47,411 nt of DNA from Betaproteobacteria bacterium (GTDB lineage Bacteria > Pseudomonadota > Gammaproteobacteria > Burkholderiales > CAIKXV01). How positions within the stretch are numbered: the stretch's first letter is position 1; every line of letters begins with the position of its first letter. Positions 17,326 to 25,843 of the stretch are shown piece by piece. Position numbers and translations under genes: made by a program. Below the pieces are notes generated by a model, which ran no database searches, was not told the origin of the DNA, and worked only from the letters and a program-made list of their open reading frames with translations. The DNA is taken from contig CANGXU010000007.1 of NCBI GenBank assembly GCA_947457885.1, positions 1-47,411 of the forward strand, read 5' to 3'.

Positions 17326-18588
17326 TCAGCGTGCGTCGAGCAGCCGGGCTGCGACCTCGAGTACGGTTGCCTCGGCCGCCCTGATCCGGGCGAGCAGCGC
17401 CGCCGGGTCGTCGGCCGCGGATTCCGCCGCTGCTGCCTCGACCGGCGTGCGCTCAGCGGACGCGCCCGTGACGGCCGGGCGGTTGCCGGTCGACGTGGGA
17501 CGCGTGGCGGGCTTCTGGGGCGGGCGGACCTTCGCGTCGCCCGGGTTGCGTCCGGCTGGTGCCGCACGCGGCAGGGGCGATGGCCGCTGCCGTGGGCCGG
17601 AATTCGCCGCCGGCTCGACGGGTACCGGCCCGGCATCCTTTGCGGTCTCGGCGGCCAGAGCGGACTCTGCCACGATGCGTGCATCGACTTGCTGGAACAG
17701 CGCGACCAGGCGTCCGAGGTCGGAGCCGAGACGCTCGAACATCCGCTCGATGGCTGGATAATGGCGAGCGTAGGTCATGCGGTTCGCCAGCACGATGTTG
17801 TTGAGACTGCCTGCCGGAGAGCCTGTCGCCGCTTCCGCCCTGGACAGCAGCACCGCGCGTGCGCGCAGCAGGCGGGCCTGATCGACTTCACCGCGGGCAT
17901 GCTGTTCATGGAGCGCGGCGACCTGCTGGTAATGATGCAGGTTCAGCGGAATCCGCCCGGCATTGCGCAGCGCGTACTCGCGGATGGCACGCCGCTGCGC
18001 CTCGCTCCACGGCCCGGGCTGTGCCGCCATTTCTGTCATGGCCCGGTAGCTGATGAGTTCGCACAGCGGCTCCTCGATGCCGTAGGGCAGCGTGAACTGG
18101 TCATGGCAGTCCTCGTGCACGACCAGGTAGATCATCCGCGCCACGCCGCTGGCGATCATCGACGGCGTCACAGGCGATGCTACTTCGCCGACCGCTTCCG
18201 ACATGCCATGGTAGGACTCCATTGAGGGGGGGATATCGCGGCATTGCTCCGGCGTGGCCGTATCCAGCCATTCGATCGCTGGGTCCTCGTAGGAGTAGGG
18301 CAGCACCAGCTTCGAGGCGCGGCCGCAATACGGGAAACCGGGCAGGTCCACGCTCGCGTGGGTGAAGTTGGCGGTCGGGACGAAGCCGATGCGGTAGGTG
18401 AAGGCCTTTGCCTGTGCGATCGTCTCCTGCCACGACGTCTCCCGTTCGATCGGCCGCCCGTCGTCCGCGCTGTCGCGTTGCGCGCAACCGACCACCGCCA
18501 GCAGGACCATCGTCAGCAGCGTGCGCAGCGCCCGCCAGGCGGATGCTCCGGCGCTGCGGTTATCGCTGCCTGGCGATCGGAATGTCAT
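17326..18588 (-). CDS. Putative lipoprotein with HExxH (metallopeptidase-like) motif and Pro-rich tail
   Basis: A 420-residue protein taken from ATG 18588, 17 bases after the upstream Bug gene; the frame extends to 18654 but would overlap that gene. An N-terminal lipoprotein signal with lipobox VVGC places the lipidated Cys at residue 35. The central part has a His-Glu-Asp-Cys-His motif (residues 158-162, in YLVVHEDCHDQ), with Glu172/173 and Glu177 following in EEPLCELISY, an arrangement like zinc peptidases of the gluzincin type. From about residue 320 to 380 the sequence is Pro/Arg/Ala-rich and likely disordered, followed by a short helical end. It is the last gene of the PuuD-SDR-amidase-Bug operon. 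I do not recognise the family; enzymatic activity is a hypothesis. Confidence 0.72.
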   Translation of the reverse strand: MTFRSPGSDNRSAGASAWRALRTLLTMVLLAVVGCAQRDSADDGRPIERETSWQETIAQAKAFTYRIGFVPTANFTHASVDLPGFPYCGRASKLVLPYSYEDPAIEWLDTATPEQCRDIPPSMESYHGMSEAVGEVASPVTPSMIASGVARMIYLVVHEDCHDQFTLPYGIEEPLCELISYRAMTEMAAQPGPWSEAQRRAIREYALRNAGRIPLNLHHYQQVAALHEQHARGEVDQARLLRARAVLLSRAEAATGSPAGSLNNIVLANRMTYARHYPAIERMFERLGSDLGRLVALFQQVDARIVAESALAAETAKDAGPVPVEPAANSGPRQRPSPLPRAAPAGRNPGDAKVRPPQKPATRPTSTGNRPAVTGASAERTPVEAAAAESAADDPAALLARIRAAEATVLEVAARLLDAR

Positions 18589-18605
18589 GGGAACACGCGT
18601 TGCGC

Positions 18606-19622
18606 TCAGAGCGGCTCGACCGAGATACCCGCCTTTCGTACCACGCTCGACCATGTAGCGCGGTCGCGCGCGATCCGGGCCTGCAGGTCCGCCGGCGATC
18701 CGGCCTCGAGTTCGATGCCCTGAGTGGAGAACTGGGCTCGTGCTTCGGCGGTGTCGACGAAGCGCCGTATCTCGGCGTTCACCCGGTCGACGATCTCTTT
18801 CGGCGTGCCGCGCCGCGTGACCAGCGAAAACCAGGTCGCGGCCTCATAGCCACGATAGCCCGCCTCCGCGACGGTCGTCAGTTCGGGGGCGATCGACAGG
18901 CGTCTGGGCGATGTGACGGCCAGCGCGCGCAATTTGCCGGCCTTCACGTGCGGCAGGGCCGACAGCGGCACGTCGAACTTCAGCGGTACCGCGCCCGACA
19001 GCAGGTCCGGCAGCCCGGCCGAGCCGCCCTTGTACGGGATGTGCTGCATCTTCACGCCAGCCATCGTCATGAACAGTTCGACCGACACATGGGTGATATT
19101 GCCGTTGCCCGAAGACTGGAAGTCGAGCTTGCCCGGGTTGGCGCGGGCGTATTCGACAAGGTCTCGCATCGAGCGGATCGGCAGCGACGGATGCACGACG
19201 ACCATCAGCGGCGATGCACCGACCATGCCGATCGGCGCGAGGTCGCGCTCGACGTCGTAGGGCAGCTTCGGATAGAAGATCGGGTTCATCACCATGCCGT
19301 TGAAGCCGCCCATCAGCAGGGTGTAGCCGTCGGGTGCCGCTTTCGCCTGCAGCTCGAATGCGATGATGGTATTGGCACCCGGCCGATTGTCGAACACGAC
19401 CGGCTGGCCGATGCCCTCCGAGATGCGCGCGCCGACCGCGCGCGCCAGGAGGTCGGTCGATCCGCCGGCGGTGAACGGAATGATCATGCGCACCGGCCGG
19501 GCCGGCCAGGCCTGGGCGTGGACCGGCGGTGGCTGCAGCGGTCCGGCGACTGTCCCGATGAATGCTGCGATGAATACGCCCAGCCGCGCTATGGCAGCCG
19601 GAAGCGGGAGACGGACGATCAT
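18606..19622 (-). CDS. Bug/TctC-family periplasmic solute-binding protein
   Basis: A 338-residue Bug receptor. ATG 19622 overlaps the amidase stop as ATGA, indicating translational coupling. The signal peptide runs to about residue 36 (PPPVHA). The mature protein shows WPARPVRMIIPFTAGGSTDLLAR, VFDNRPGANTI, PDGYTLLMGG and DFQSSGNGN, all family hallmarks. Together with the amidase, it points to uptake of an amide- or carboxylate-containing compound. No TctAB permease is in the window. Confidence 0.93.
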   Translation of the reverse strand: MIVRLPLPAAIARLGVFIAAFIGTVAGPLQPPPVHAQAWPARPVRMIIPFTAGGSTDLLARAVGARISEGIGQPVVFDNRPGANTIIAFELQAKAAPDGYTLLMGGFNGMVMNPIFYPKLPYDVERDLAPIGMVGASPLMVVVHPSLPIRSMRDLVEYARANPGKLDFQSSGNGNITHVSVELFMTMAGVKMQHIPYKGGSAGLPDLLSGAVPLKFDVPLSALPHVKAGKLRALAVTSPRRLSIAPELTTVAEAGYRGYEAATWFSLVTRRGTPKEIVDRVNAEIRRFVDTAEARAQFSTQGIELEAGSPADLQARIARDRATWSSVVRKAGISVEPL

Positions 19623-21079
19623 GATGCGAGGGCAGGAGGCGGCACGAAGGCGTGGTAGTGGCGCTCGATCAGCGCGGCGAGGCGGATGGTCGACAGGTCG
19701 GCATACTGCGGGCCGATGATCTGCACGCCGGTGGGCAATCCGTCGGCGGTGATCGCGATCGGCGCCATCGTCGCGGGCAGGCACCCGAGGCTGGCGAAAC
19801 CCATCCAGAAAATCTGTTGCACGTCGGCCATCGGTTCGCCGTCGATGTCGATCATGCGCTCCCAGCGTCGACCGGACGGGTTCTGCGGATAGGCCACCGT
19901 TGCGGCACCCGGGCACAGCAGGAAGTCGTGGTCGCGGAAGAAGTCGTCCCAGACCTGGCGCAGCCGCTGGCGTTCGTTCTCGAGCAGCATCCATTCACGG
20001 TGCGCGAGCGTGTTGCCGCGCAACTGGTCGGCGGCGTAGCTGCGATCGTCCGGCGACAGCGCGTCCCGTTCGACCACCGCCGCGCGGAAGCCGGCATCGT
20101 CGAAGGCGCGCATCGAAGTCGCGGCCCGCCGCAGCAGCACGTACAGCCGGTCGTGCGCAGCGACGTCGAAGGGCAGCTCGACCGGCATCTTCACCTTCGC
20201 ACCCTGGCGCGCGAGGAACCGACCGAGCTTCGAGATCTCGTCGGCGACGACGCGGGACACACGGGTCGCCGGATGCGACGGCAGCACTGCGATGCGCAAT
20301 CCCTTGAAGCCTTCGAAGCAAGGTGCCGGCAGCGAGAGCCGGTAGGCACGGGCATCGTTGCCAGCCGGACCGGCGGTGGCCTTCAGCGCGATCGCGAGGT
20401 CACCCGCCGACCGGGCGAGCGGGCCGACCACCGAGATCTCCGGTGGCGACCAGAAGCCGGGCAACGCGTGACCGTGGCCCGGTACGATCGCGTAGCTGGT
20501 CTTGTGCCCGTAGATGCCGCACAGGTGCGACGGCCCGCGGATCGAGCCGCCGATGTCGGATCCGTATTCGAGGGCGCTGATGCCGGCGGACAGCGCGCAC
20601 GCCGCGCCGCCGGAGGAGCCACCGGGCGTGAGCCCTGCGCCCCAGGGGCTGTTGGTGGTGCCGTACACCGGGTTGAAAGTCTGCCAGTCTGCAAGCATGA
20701 CCGGCACGTTGCTCTTGCCCCAGACGACTGCGCCGGCCGCACGCAGTCGCTCGACGACGAGCGAATCGCGTGCGGCGATGTTGCCTCGGTGTGCCTCCAG
20801 TCCCCAGGTGGTCGGCAGCCCGGCGAAATCGAACGATTCCTTCACCGTCATCGGTACGCCGGCCAGCGGCCCCGGCCGCTCGCCGCGTGCGATCGCTCGG
20901 TCGATCGCGCCGGCCTGCCGCCGCGCCTTCGCGAGGTCGGTCACGACGACCGCGTTCAGCGACGGATGCAGCCGGCGCTGGCGATCGACGAAGTAATCGA
21001 GTGCATCGCGCGCGGAGAACTCGCCGCGCGCGATGCGGCGCGCGATCGAGGCCGCCGCATCGAAAGCGATCTCCCTCAT
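19619..21079 (-). CDS. Amidase signature family hydrolase
   Basis: A 486-residue amidase starting at ATG 21079 (MREIAFDAAASI), 10 bases after the SDR stop. The Ser-cisSer-Lys triad is complete: Lys80 in MTVKESF, cis-Ser155 in TPGGSSGGAA, and nucleophile Ser179 in SDIGGSIRGPS, with the typical 24-residue spacing between the serines. It hydrolyses a C-N amide bond in the cytoplasm. Relatives act on aryl, aliphatic or ureide-type amides; GatA is unlikely because gatB and gatC are absent. It sits in an operon with a PuuD-like oxidase, an SDR and a Bug receptor. Confidence 0.92.
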   Translation of the reverse strand: MREIAFDAAASIARRIARGEFSARDALDYFVDRQRRLHPSLNAVVVTDLAKARRQAGAIDRAIARGERPGPLAGVPMTVKESFDFAGLPTTWGLEAHRGNIAARDSLVVERLRAAGAVVWGKSNVPVMLADWQTFNPVYGTTNSPWGAGLTPGGSSGGAACALSAGISALEYGSDIGGSIRGPSHLCGIYGHKTSYAIVPGHGHALPGFWSPPEISVVGPLARSAGDLAIALKATAGPAGNDARAYRLSLPAPCFEGFKGLRIAVLPSHPATRVSRVVADEISKLGRFLARQGAKVKMPVELPFDVAAHDRLYVLLRRAATSMRAFDDAGFRAAVVERDALSPDDRSYAADQLRGNTLAHREWMLLENERQRLRQVWDDFFRDHDFLLCPGAATVAYPQNPSGRRWERMIDIDGEPMADVQQIFWMGFASLGCLPATMAPIAITADGLPTGVQIIGPQYADLSTIRLAALIERHYHAFVPPPALAS

Positions 21080-21089
21080 CGGAGGCGCC

Positions 21090-22001
21090 CTAGACCGGAT
21101 CCCAGCTGAACACGTCCTGCGAGCGGTCCAGCGGGAAGAACGATTTCGCCAGCGAAGGCATTGCATGCTCGGCGATCGATTCCGGCGTCCAACCTTCCGA
21201 CCGGTGCACGCTGCGCACCGGCCGAGGCTGGCTGAACAGGAACACTTCGTTGTTGCGCACGCCGAACACCTGGGCGTTGACGTCCCGCGCCGCGTCGGAA
21301 AGCAGGTAGACCGCGAGCGGTGCGATCTTCGCCGGCGTCATCTGCTGCAGCTTGGCCACGCGCGCAACCTGGTCGGGCGTGTCCGTCGGGATCGACGCGA
21401 TCATCCGGCTCCAGGCGAACGGCGCGATGCAGTTCGAGCGCACGTTGAACTTCTGCATGTCGAGCGCAATCGACTTCGACAGCGCGGTCAGCGCCAGCTT
21501 GGCGGCCGAGTAGTTGGCCTGGCCGAAGTTGCCGACCAGTCCGGAGGTGGACGTCATGAACACGTAGGCACCGCTGCCCTGTTCCTTGAAGTGGTTGGCG
21601 GCGGCGCGTGCGACGTGGTAGGACCCGTACAGGTGGACCTTGATGACCGCATCGAACTCGACTTCGCTCATCTTGTGGAAGAAGCGGTCGCGCAGGATCC
21701 CGGCGTTGTTGATCACCCCATCGATGCGGCCGAACGCGGCCAGCGCGCTGCCCACGACGCCTTCGCCGCCCTTCGGATCGGCGACGTTGTCGGTGTTCGC
21801 CACGGCGCGGCCACCAGCGGCCACGATCTCGTCGACGACCTGCTGCGCCGGTCCGGCGTCCAGCCCTTCGCCGGTGAGCGATGCCCCGATGTCGTTGACT
21901 ACCACCGAGGCCCCTGCCGCGGCGCACGCAAGTGCAAGGTCGCGACCGATGCCGCCTCCCGCACCTGTGACCGCGACGACCTTGCCGTCGAGCATTCCCA
22001 T
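21090..22001 (-). CDS. SDR-family 3-hydroxyacyl-CoA-dehydrogenase-like oxidoreductase
   Basis: A 303-residue short-chain dehydrogenase from ATG 22001, with an AGGAGG ribosome site just upstream. The cofactor loop is TGAGGGIG (residues 12-19), followed by NNAG (98-101), a Ser in STSG (about 153) and the catalytic Tyr164-x-x-x-Lys168 in NYSAAKLAL. The overall pattern, including VVVNDIGASL and a long C-terminal segment, resembles the dehydrogenase domain of multifunctional enzyme type 2. It starts 17 bases after the PuuD-like gene and ends 10 bases before the amidase. The substrate is not known. Confidence 0.88.
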   Translation of the reverse strand: MGMLDGKVVAVTGAGGGIGRDLALACAAAGASVVVNDIGASLTGEGLDAGPAQQVVDEIVAAGGRAVANTDNVADPKGGEGVVGSALAAFGRIDGVINNAGILRDRFFHKMSEVEFDAVIKVHLYGSYHVARAAANHFKEQGSGAYVFMTSTSGLVGNFGQANYSAAKLALTALSKSIALDMQKFNVRSNCIAPFAWSRMIASIPTDTPDQVARVAKLQQMTPAKIAPLAVYLLSDAARDVNAQVFGVRNNEVFLFSQPRPVRSVHRSEGWTPESIAEHAMPSLAKSFFPLDRSQDVFSWDPV

Positions 22002-22018
22002 CTGCGTCTCCTCCTGCG

Positions 22019-23218
22019 TCAGCTGCCGCCGCGTCCGCGTCCGGGGGCTGCGTCGCGGTACCAGGCGGCGATGATCGCACGCTCGTCGTCGGTGATGCCG
22101 GTCAGGTTGCCCGGCGGCATCACCTTCGCCAGTACTGTCTGCTGGTGGATCTTCTGCGCGAACTGCGCGATCCGCTCGGGCGTATCGAGCATGATGCCGC
22201 CCGGCGGCTGTACGAATCCGGGCTGCGTCGGTGCGGCCGCGTGGCAGGACTGGCAGCGCAAGGCGATCACCTGCTGCACGTCGGCGATCGTCGCCGTGCG
22301 GCCGGCGCTGCCTTCGGGTGCTCGTGGCACGATCAGTGCCGCGAGCACCACCACCATTGCCGCCGCCGCCGCCGGCAGCCAGGCGATGGTCTGCCCGGCA
22401 TTGCGCCGGTTGAAATAGTGCCGGACGACGCCGCCGATGAGGAACACCGCAACCAGTACCGCCCATGCCTGCGGATGACCGTAGGTCATCGGATAGTGTC
22501 CGGACAGCATGATGAACACGACCGGCAGCGTCACGTAGTTGTTGTGTACCGAGCGCTGCTTGCCCCAGCGGCCGTACTTCGGATCCGGCACCTCACCGGC
22601 GGACATGGCCGCGACCATCTTTTTCTGCCCCGGGATGATCACCATCGCCACGTTGGCCACCATGATGGTTCCCACCATCACGCCGACCTGCAGGTAGGCG
22701 CCGCGCCCGCCGAACAGTTGCGCGCAGCCCCAGGCGGCCAGGGCGATCAGCACGAAGCCCACCAGTGCTAGCCACCCGTCATGTCTGCCCAGCGGCGAGC
22801 GGCACAGTCCGTCGTAGACCAGCCAGGCGGCGACGATCAGGCCGAGGCTCGCCAGCACCGCAGTCGACGGCGCGATGTCGAGCACCGCGCGATCGACCAG
22901 CATGGTCTCGGCATGGAGGTAATAGGCGACCACGAACAGCGCGAAGCCGCTGATCCAGGTCCAGTAGGCTTCCCACTTGAACCAGTGCAGGCGTTCCGGC
23001 AGCCGGTCGGGTGCCACCACGTACTTCTGCTTGTGGTAGAAGCCTCCGCCGTGGATGGACCAGTTCTCGCCGAGCACGCCCTTCTTCGGGGGATTCGGTG
23101 GATCGAGCGAGTTGTCGAGCGCGACGAAATAGAAAGAAGCGCCGATCCAGACGATGCCGGCGATCACGTGCAGCCAGCGCAGCAGCAGGCTGGCCCAGTC
23201 GAGGAGGTAAGCTTCCAT
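22019..23218 (-). CDS. puuD: PuuD-like membrane urate oxidase with C-terminal cytochrome c domain
   Basis: A 399-residue protein. Residues 1-300 form an integral membrane DUF989 domain with about eight helices, marked by LLRWLHVIAGIVWIGASFYF, GGGFYHKQKY, LHWFKWEAYWTWISGF and RSVHNNYVTLPVVFIMLSGHYP. These match PuuD, a membrane-bound urate oxidase that passes electrons to a respiratory chain. Residues 305-399 form a cytochrome c domain with haem site CQSCH (322-326) and a candidate axial Met367 in KVMPPGN. ATG 23218 begins the conserved N terminus. Known PuuD genes lie with uraH, uraD or xanthine dehydrogenase; none is here. The operon instead holds an SDR, an amidase and a Bug receptor, so another substrate is possible. 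Confidence 0.85.
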   Translation of the reverse strand: MEAYLLDWASLLLRWLHVIAGIVWIGASFYFVALDNSLDPPNPPKKGVLGENWSIHGGGFYHKQKYVVAPDRLPERLHWFKWEAYWTWISGFALFVVAYYLHAETMLVDRAVLDIAPSTAVLASLGLIVAAWLVYDGLCRSPLGRHDGWLALVGFVLIALAAWGCAQLFGGRGAYLQVGVMVGTIMVANVAMVIIPGQKKMVAAMSAGEVPDPKYGRWGKQRSVHNNYVTLPVVFIMLSGHYPMTYGHPQAWAVLVAVFLIGGVVRHYFNRRNAGQTIAWLPAAAAAMVVVLAALIVPRAPEGSAGRTATIADVQQVIALRCQSCHAAAPTQPGFVQPPGGIMLDTPERIAQFAQKIHQQTVLAKVMPPGNLTGITDDERAIIAAWYRDAAPGRGRGGS

Positions 23219-23354
23219 GGAGTCGCGTCCGCGTTGCAGTGCAGCGATGTTACTACGCGTGCCGCGCAGGCTTTGCGGTAGGCTGTGTCCGCAGAGGAAA
23301 TAAACAACGGACCGCGCGCATCCGTCGGGCGGCCGAACCGGAGGAGCAAGAACG

Positions 23355-24356
23355 ATGAAGCGCACCGTCGCCGCGTTCGCGGCCCATGCTGCATGCCTGC
23401 TGTCGATCCCGTTTTGCCTGGCCATGCAGCCGACATCGTCGCAGGCACAGGGAACCGCCTGGCCGAGCCGGCCGCTCAGGATGCTGGTGCCGTTCGTCGC
23501 CGGTGGCTCCTCGGACATCGTCGGACGCAGCGTCGCACTGCGCATGCAGGAGGCGCTCGGCCAGACGGTCATCGTCGACAACCGGCCCGGCGCCAACGGT
23601 GCGATCGCTGGCCAGATGCTGGCCAAGGCCAGCCCCGACGGATACACCCTGATGGTCGGCTCGATCGGCGTTTTCGCGATCAACGTTGCGCTGTTCAAGG
23701 ATCTTTCCTACGACCCGTTGCGCGACTACGACCTCCTTACCGTCGCCGTGCGCAACCCGAATGTGCTGATCACCAGCCAGAAGGTCGCTGCGGCGAGCGT
23801 GAAGGACCTGATCGGCCTGCTGCAGAAGACCCCCGGCAAGCTGACCTTCGTGTCGTCCGGCACGGGGTCCTCTGACCATCTTTCTGCCGAGCTGTTCTGG
23901 CAGCGGACGAAGACCACCGGCATCCATGTGCCATACAAGGGCGGCGCCGCCGCGATGGCCGACATGGTCGGCGGCCAGGTCGATGCGTCGTTCCAGAACC
24001 TCGGCGCCGCGACTGGCCACATCAAGGCCGGCCGGCTGCGCGCGCTCGCGGTCACCGGCGATCGCCGGTCTCCGCAGTTGCCCGACGTGCCGACGATGCT
24101 CGAACTCGGCTTCCCGGGCTTCGAGGTCTATTCCTGGCAGGCGTTCGCTGCTCCGCGTGGCCTGCCGAAGGATATCCGCAGCCGGATGGAAGGCGCTGTG
24201 GTCTCGGCGCTCAAGCTTCCACAGGTGCGCCAGTCGATGGACGAGATCGGCTTCGAGGTGGTCGCCAACACCAGCGCCGAGTTCGATGCCTTCCTGCGCG
24301 GCGAGATAGCGCGCTGGAGGCAGGTCGTGCAGACTGCGAACATCCAGCCGAACTGA
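23355..24356 (+). CDS. Bug/TctC-family periplasmic solute-binding protein
   Basis: A 333-residue Bug receptor starting at ATG 23355 behind GGAGGAGC. The signal peptide is about 30 residues long (cleavage after SQA). The mature sequence has WPSRPLRMLVPFVAGGSSDIVGR, VDNRPGANGAIAG, PDGYTLMVGS and FVSSGTGSS. It is divergent from the PuuD-like gene across 136 bases, so both may share control. A zinc-independent quinone oxidoreductase gene follows after 10 bases. Confidence 0.93.
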   Translation: MKRTVAAFAAHAACLLSIPFCLAMQPTSSQAQGTAWPSRPLRMLVPFVAGGSSDIVGRSVALRMQEALGQTVIVDNRPGANGAIAGQMLAKASPDGYTLMVGSIGVFAINVALFKDLSYDPLRDYDLLTVAVRNPNVLITSQKVAAASVKDLIGLLQKTPGKLTFVSSGTGSSDHLSAELFWQRTKTTGIHVPYKGGAAAMADMVGGQVDASFQNLGAATGHIKAGRLRALAVTGDRRSPQLPDVPTMLELGFPGFEVYSWQAFAAPRGLPKDIRSRMEGAVVSALKLPQVRQSMDEIGFEVVANTSAEFDAFLRGEIARWRQVVQTANIQPN

Positions 24357-24366
24357 CGGGGTAGCG

Positions 24367-25353
24367 ATGCTTGCCGCATGGTACGAAACGAACGGGCCTG
24401 CGGGCGAGGTGCTGCAGGTCGGCGAACGGCCCGATGCCGAGCCCGGCCCACACGAAGTTCGCGTCCGGCTGCACGCCGCAGCGGTCAATCCCTCGGACGT
24501 GAAGGCGCGCGCCGGTTCGCGCAAGCCGATACCGCCGTACGTGATTCCGGGCAGCGACGGTGCCGGCCGCATCGACCGCGTCGGACTCTATGTCGACCCC
24601 GGACGCATCGGCGAGCGGGTCTGGATCTACAACGCGCAGTGGGGCCGGCCGTTCGGGGCGAGCGCGCAGTTCGTCAGCCTGCCCGAGGCGCTGGCCGTTC
24701 CCCTGCCGGAGTCGCTCGATTTCGCGCAGGGCGCGTGCCTCGGTATTCCCTGCATGACCGCGCACCGGTGCCTGTTCGCCGATGGACCGGTCGATGGTCT
24801 GAACGTGCTGGTCACCGGCGGCGCAGGCGTCGTCGGCCACTACGCGATCCAGCTGGCGAAATGGGCCGGGGCGCGTGTGGCCGCGACGGTCAGTTCGCCC
24901 GAGAAGGCCGCACATGCGCGCGCGGCGGGTGCGGACGTGGTGGTCGACTACCGGCGTACGGACGTCGTGCAGGAGGTGCGGGCGGCGATCGGCGGTATCG
25001 ACCGGGTGGTGGAGGTCGACCTCGGCGTGAACCTGCCAGTGTCCGCGGAACTGCTGCGGCCCAACGGTGCGATCGCCGCCTACGCGACCACCGGCAAGCC
25101 GGTGCCCGAGCTTCCCTATGCGGCGATGCTATGGAAGAACCCGGTGGTGCGGCAGGTGTTCGTCTACACCATGCCCGATGCCGCGAAGCGCCAGGCGATC
25201 GCCGATATCAGCCGCTGGGTGCGGGAAGAAAGGTCAGTCGGCGGACCTTCATTTGCGATCGCCGGGCGTTTTCCGCTGGAGCATGCGGTGGACGCGCACC
25301 GCGCGGTGGAATCGGGCACCAAGATCGGGCAGGTTGTGCTCGATATTCCCTAG
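24367..25353 (+). CDS. NADPH:quinone oxidoreductase (zeta-crystallin-like, MDR superfamily)
   Basis: A 328-residue medium-chain reductase. The N-terminal GroES-like domain includes HAAAVNPSDVKARAG and PYVIPGSDGAGRIDRVG. The Rossmann segment is VLVTGGAGVVGHYAIQLAKWAGA. The catalytic and structural zinc cysteines of alcohol dehydrogenases are absent, placing it with zinc-independent quinone or enone reductases that use NADPH. It likely forms an operon with the Bug receptor 10 bases upstream and the DUF2076 gene 16 bases downstream. The substrate is not known. Confidence 0.9.
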   Translation: MLAAWYETNGPAGEVLQVGERPDAEPGPHEVRVRLHAAAVNPSDVKARAGSRKPIPPYVIPGSDGAGRIDRVGLYVDPGRIGERVWIYNAQWGRPFGASAQFVSLPEALAVPLPESLDFAQGACLGIPCMTAHRCLFADGPVDGLNVLVTGGAGVVGHYAIQLAKWAGARVAATVSSPEKAAHARAAGADVVVDYRRTDVVQEVRAAIGGIDRVVEVDLGVNLPVSAELLRPNGAIAAYATTGKPVPELPYAAMLWKNPVVRQVFVYTMPDAAKRQAIADISRWVREERSVGGPSFAIAGRFPLEHAVDAHRAVESGTKIGQVVLDIP

Positions 25354-25369
25354 CGTGCACGAGGCTGCG

Positions 25370-25801
25370 ATGGACGAGCAAGCGCGCGAACTGCTGGCCG
25401 CACTGGTCAACCGGGTGCTGCGGCACCCGGACGAGGCGAAGGACATCGACGCACAACGCGCGGTGCAGCGGCTGGTCGCGGCGCGCGCCGATGCCCCCTA
25501 CCTGCTGCTGCAGCGGGCGCTGGTGCTGGAGGTCGCGCTGGCGCAGGTGCACGCCGAGATCGCGCGCCTGCGCGGCGGCGCAGCGATTGCCGCCAACGAT
25601 CCTGGGGTCCAGTCAGGTGCGCCGGCCGACAGCGCCGTGCGTGCCGCGGCTGTCCTGCCTTCGCGCGGCTTCCTGCGCGACGCGGCGGTCATCAGTGCCG
25701 GGGTACTCGGCGGCAACCTGCTGGTGGCCGCCGCCACTGCGCTGTTCGACGACGATGCGCCCGATACCGGGGCCGACTTCGACCCCGGTGACCTGATCTA
25801 G
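25370..25801 (+). CDS. DUF2076 family protein
   Basis: A 143-residue protein from ATG 25370. The N-terminal part (residues 1-70) reads ALVNRVLRHPDEAKDIDAQRAVQRLVAARADAPYLLLQRALVLE, typical of the DUF2076 family. The middle is Ala-rich, then RGFLRDAAVISAGVLGGNLLVAAATALF forms a hydrophobic helix, and the end is acidic (DDDAPDTGADFDPGD). Such proteins are predicted to be membrane-associated, of unknown function. It ends at the bidirectional hairpin facing dnaJ. Confidence 0.82.
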   Translation: MDEQARELLAALVNRVLRHPDEAKDIDAQRAVQRLVAARADAPYLLLQRALVLEVALAQVHAEIARLRGGAAIAANDPGVQSGAPADSAVRAAAVLPSRGFLRDAAVISAGVLGGNLLVAAATALFDDDAPDTGADFDPGDLI

Positions 25802-25838
25802 CCGGCCATGCCGCCCGGTGCCGGTCGGCATGGCCGGC
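25801..25838. terminator. Bidirectional hairpin between convergent DUF2076 and dnaJ genes
   Basis: Perfect 13-base arms gccggccatgccg (25801-25813) and cggcatggccggc (25826-25838) flank a 12-base loop. It sits at the junction of two converging transcripts. There is no T run, so termination may be of the GC-hairpin or Rho-assisted kind. Confidence 0.6.
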
Positions 25839-25843
25839 CGGGG

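Noticed and set aside
15177..17684. An 835-codon open frame on the minus strand
   Set aside because: Antisense to the dehydrogenase and Kelch genes, which have clear domain motifs and ribosome sites.
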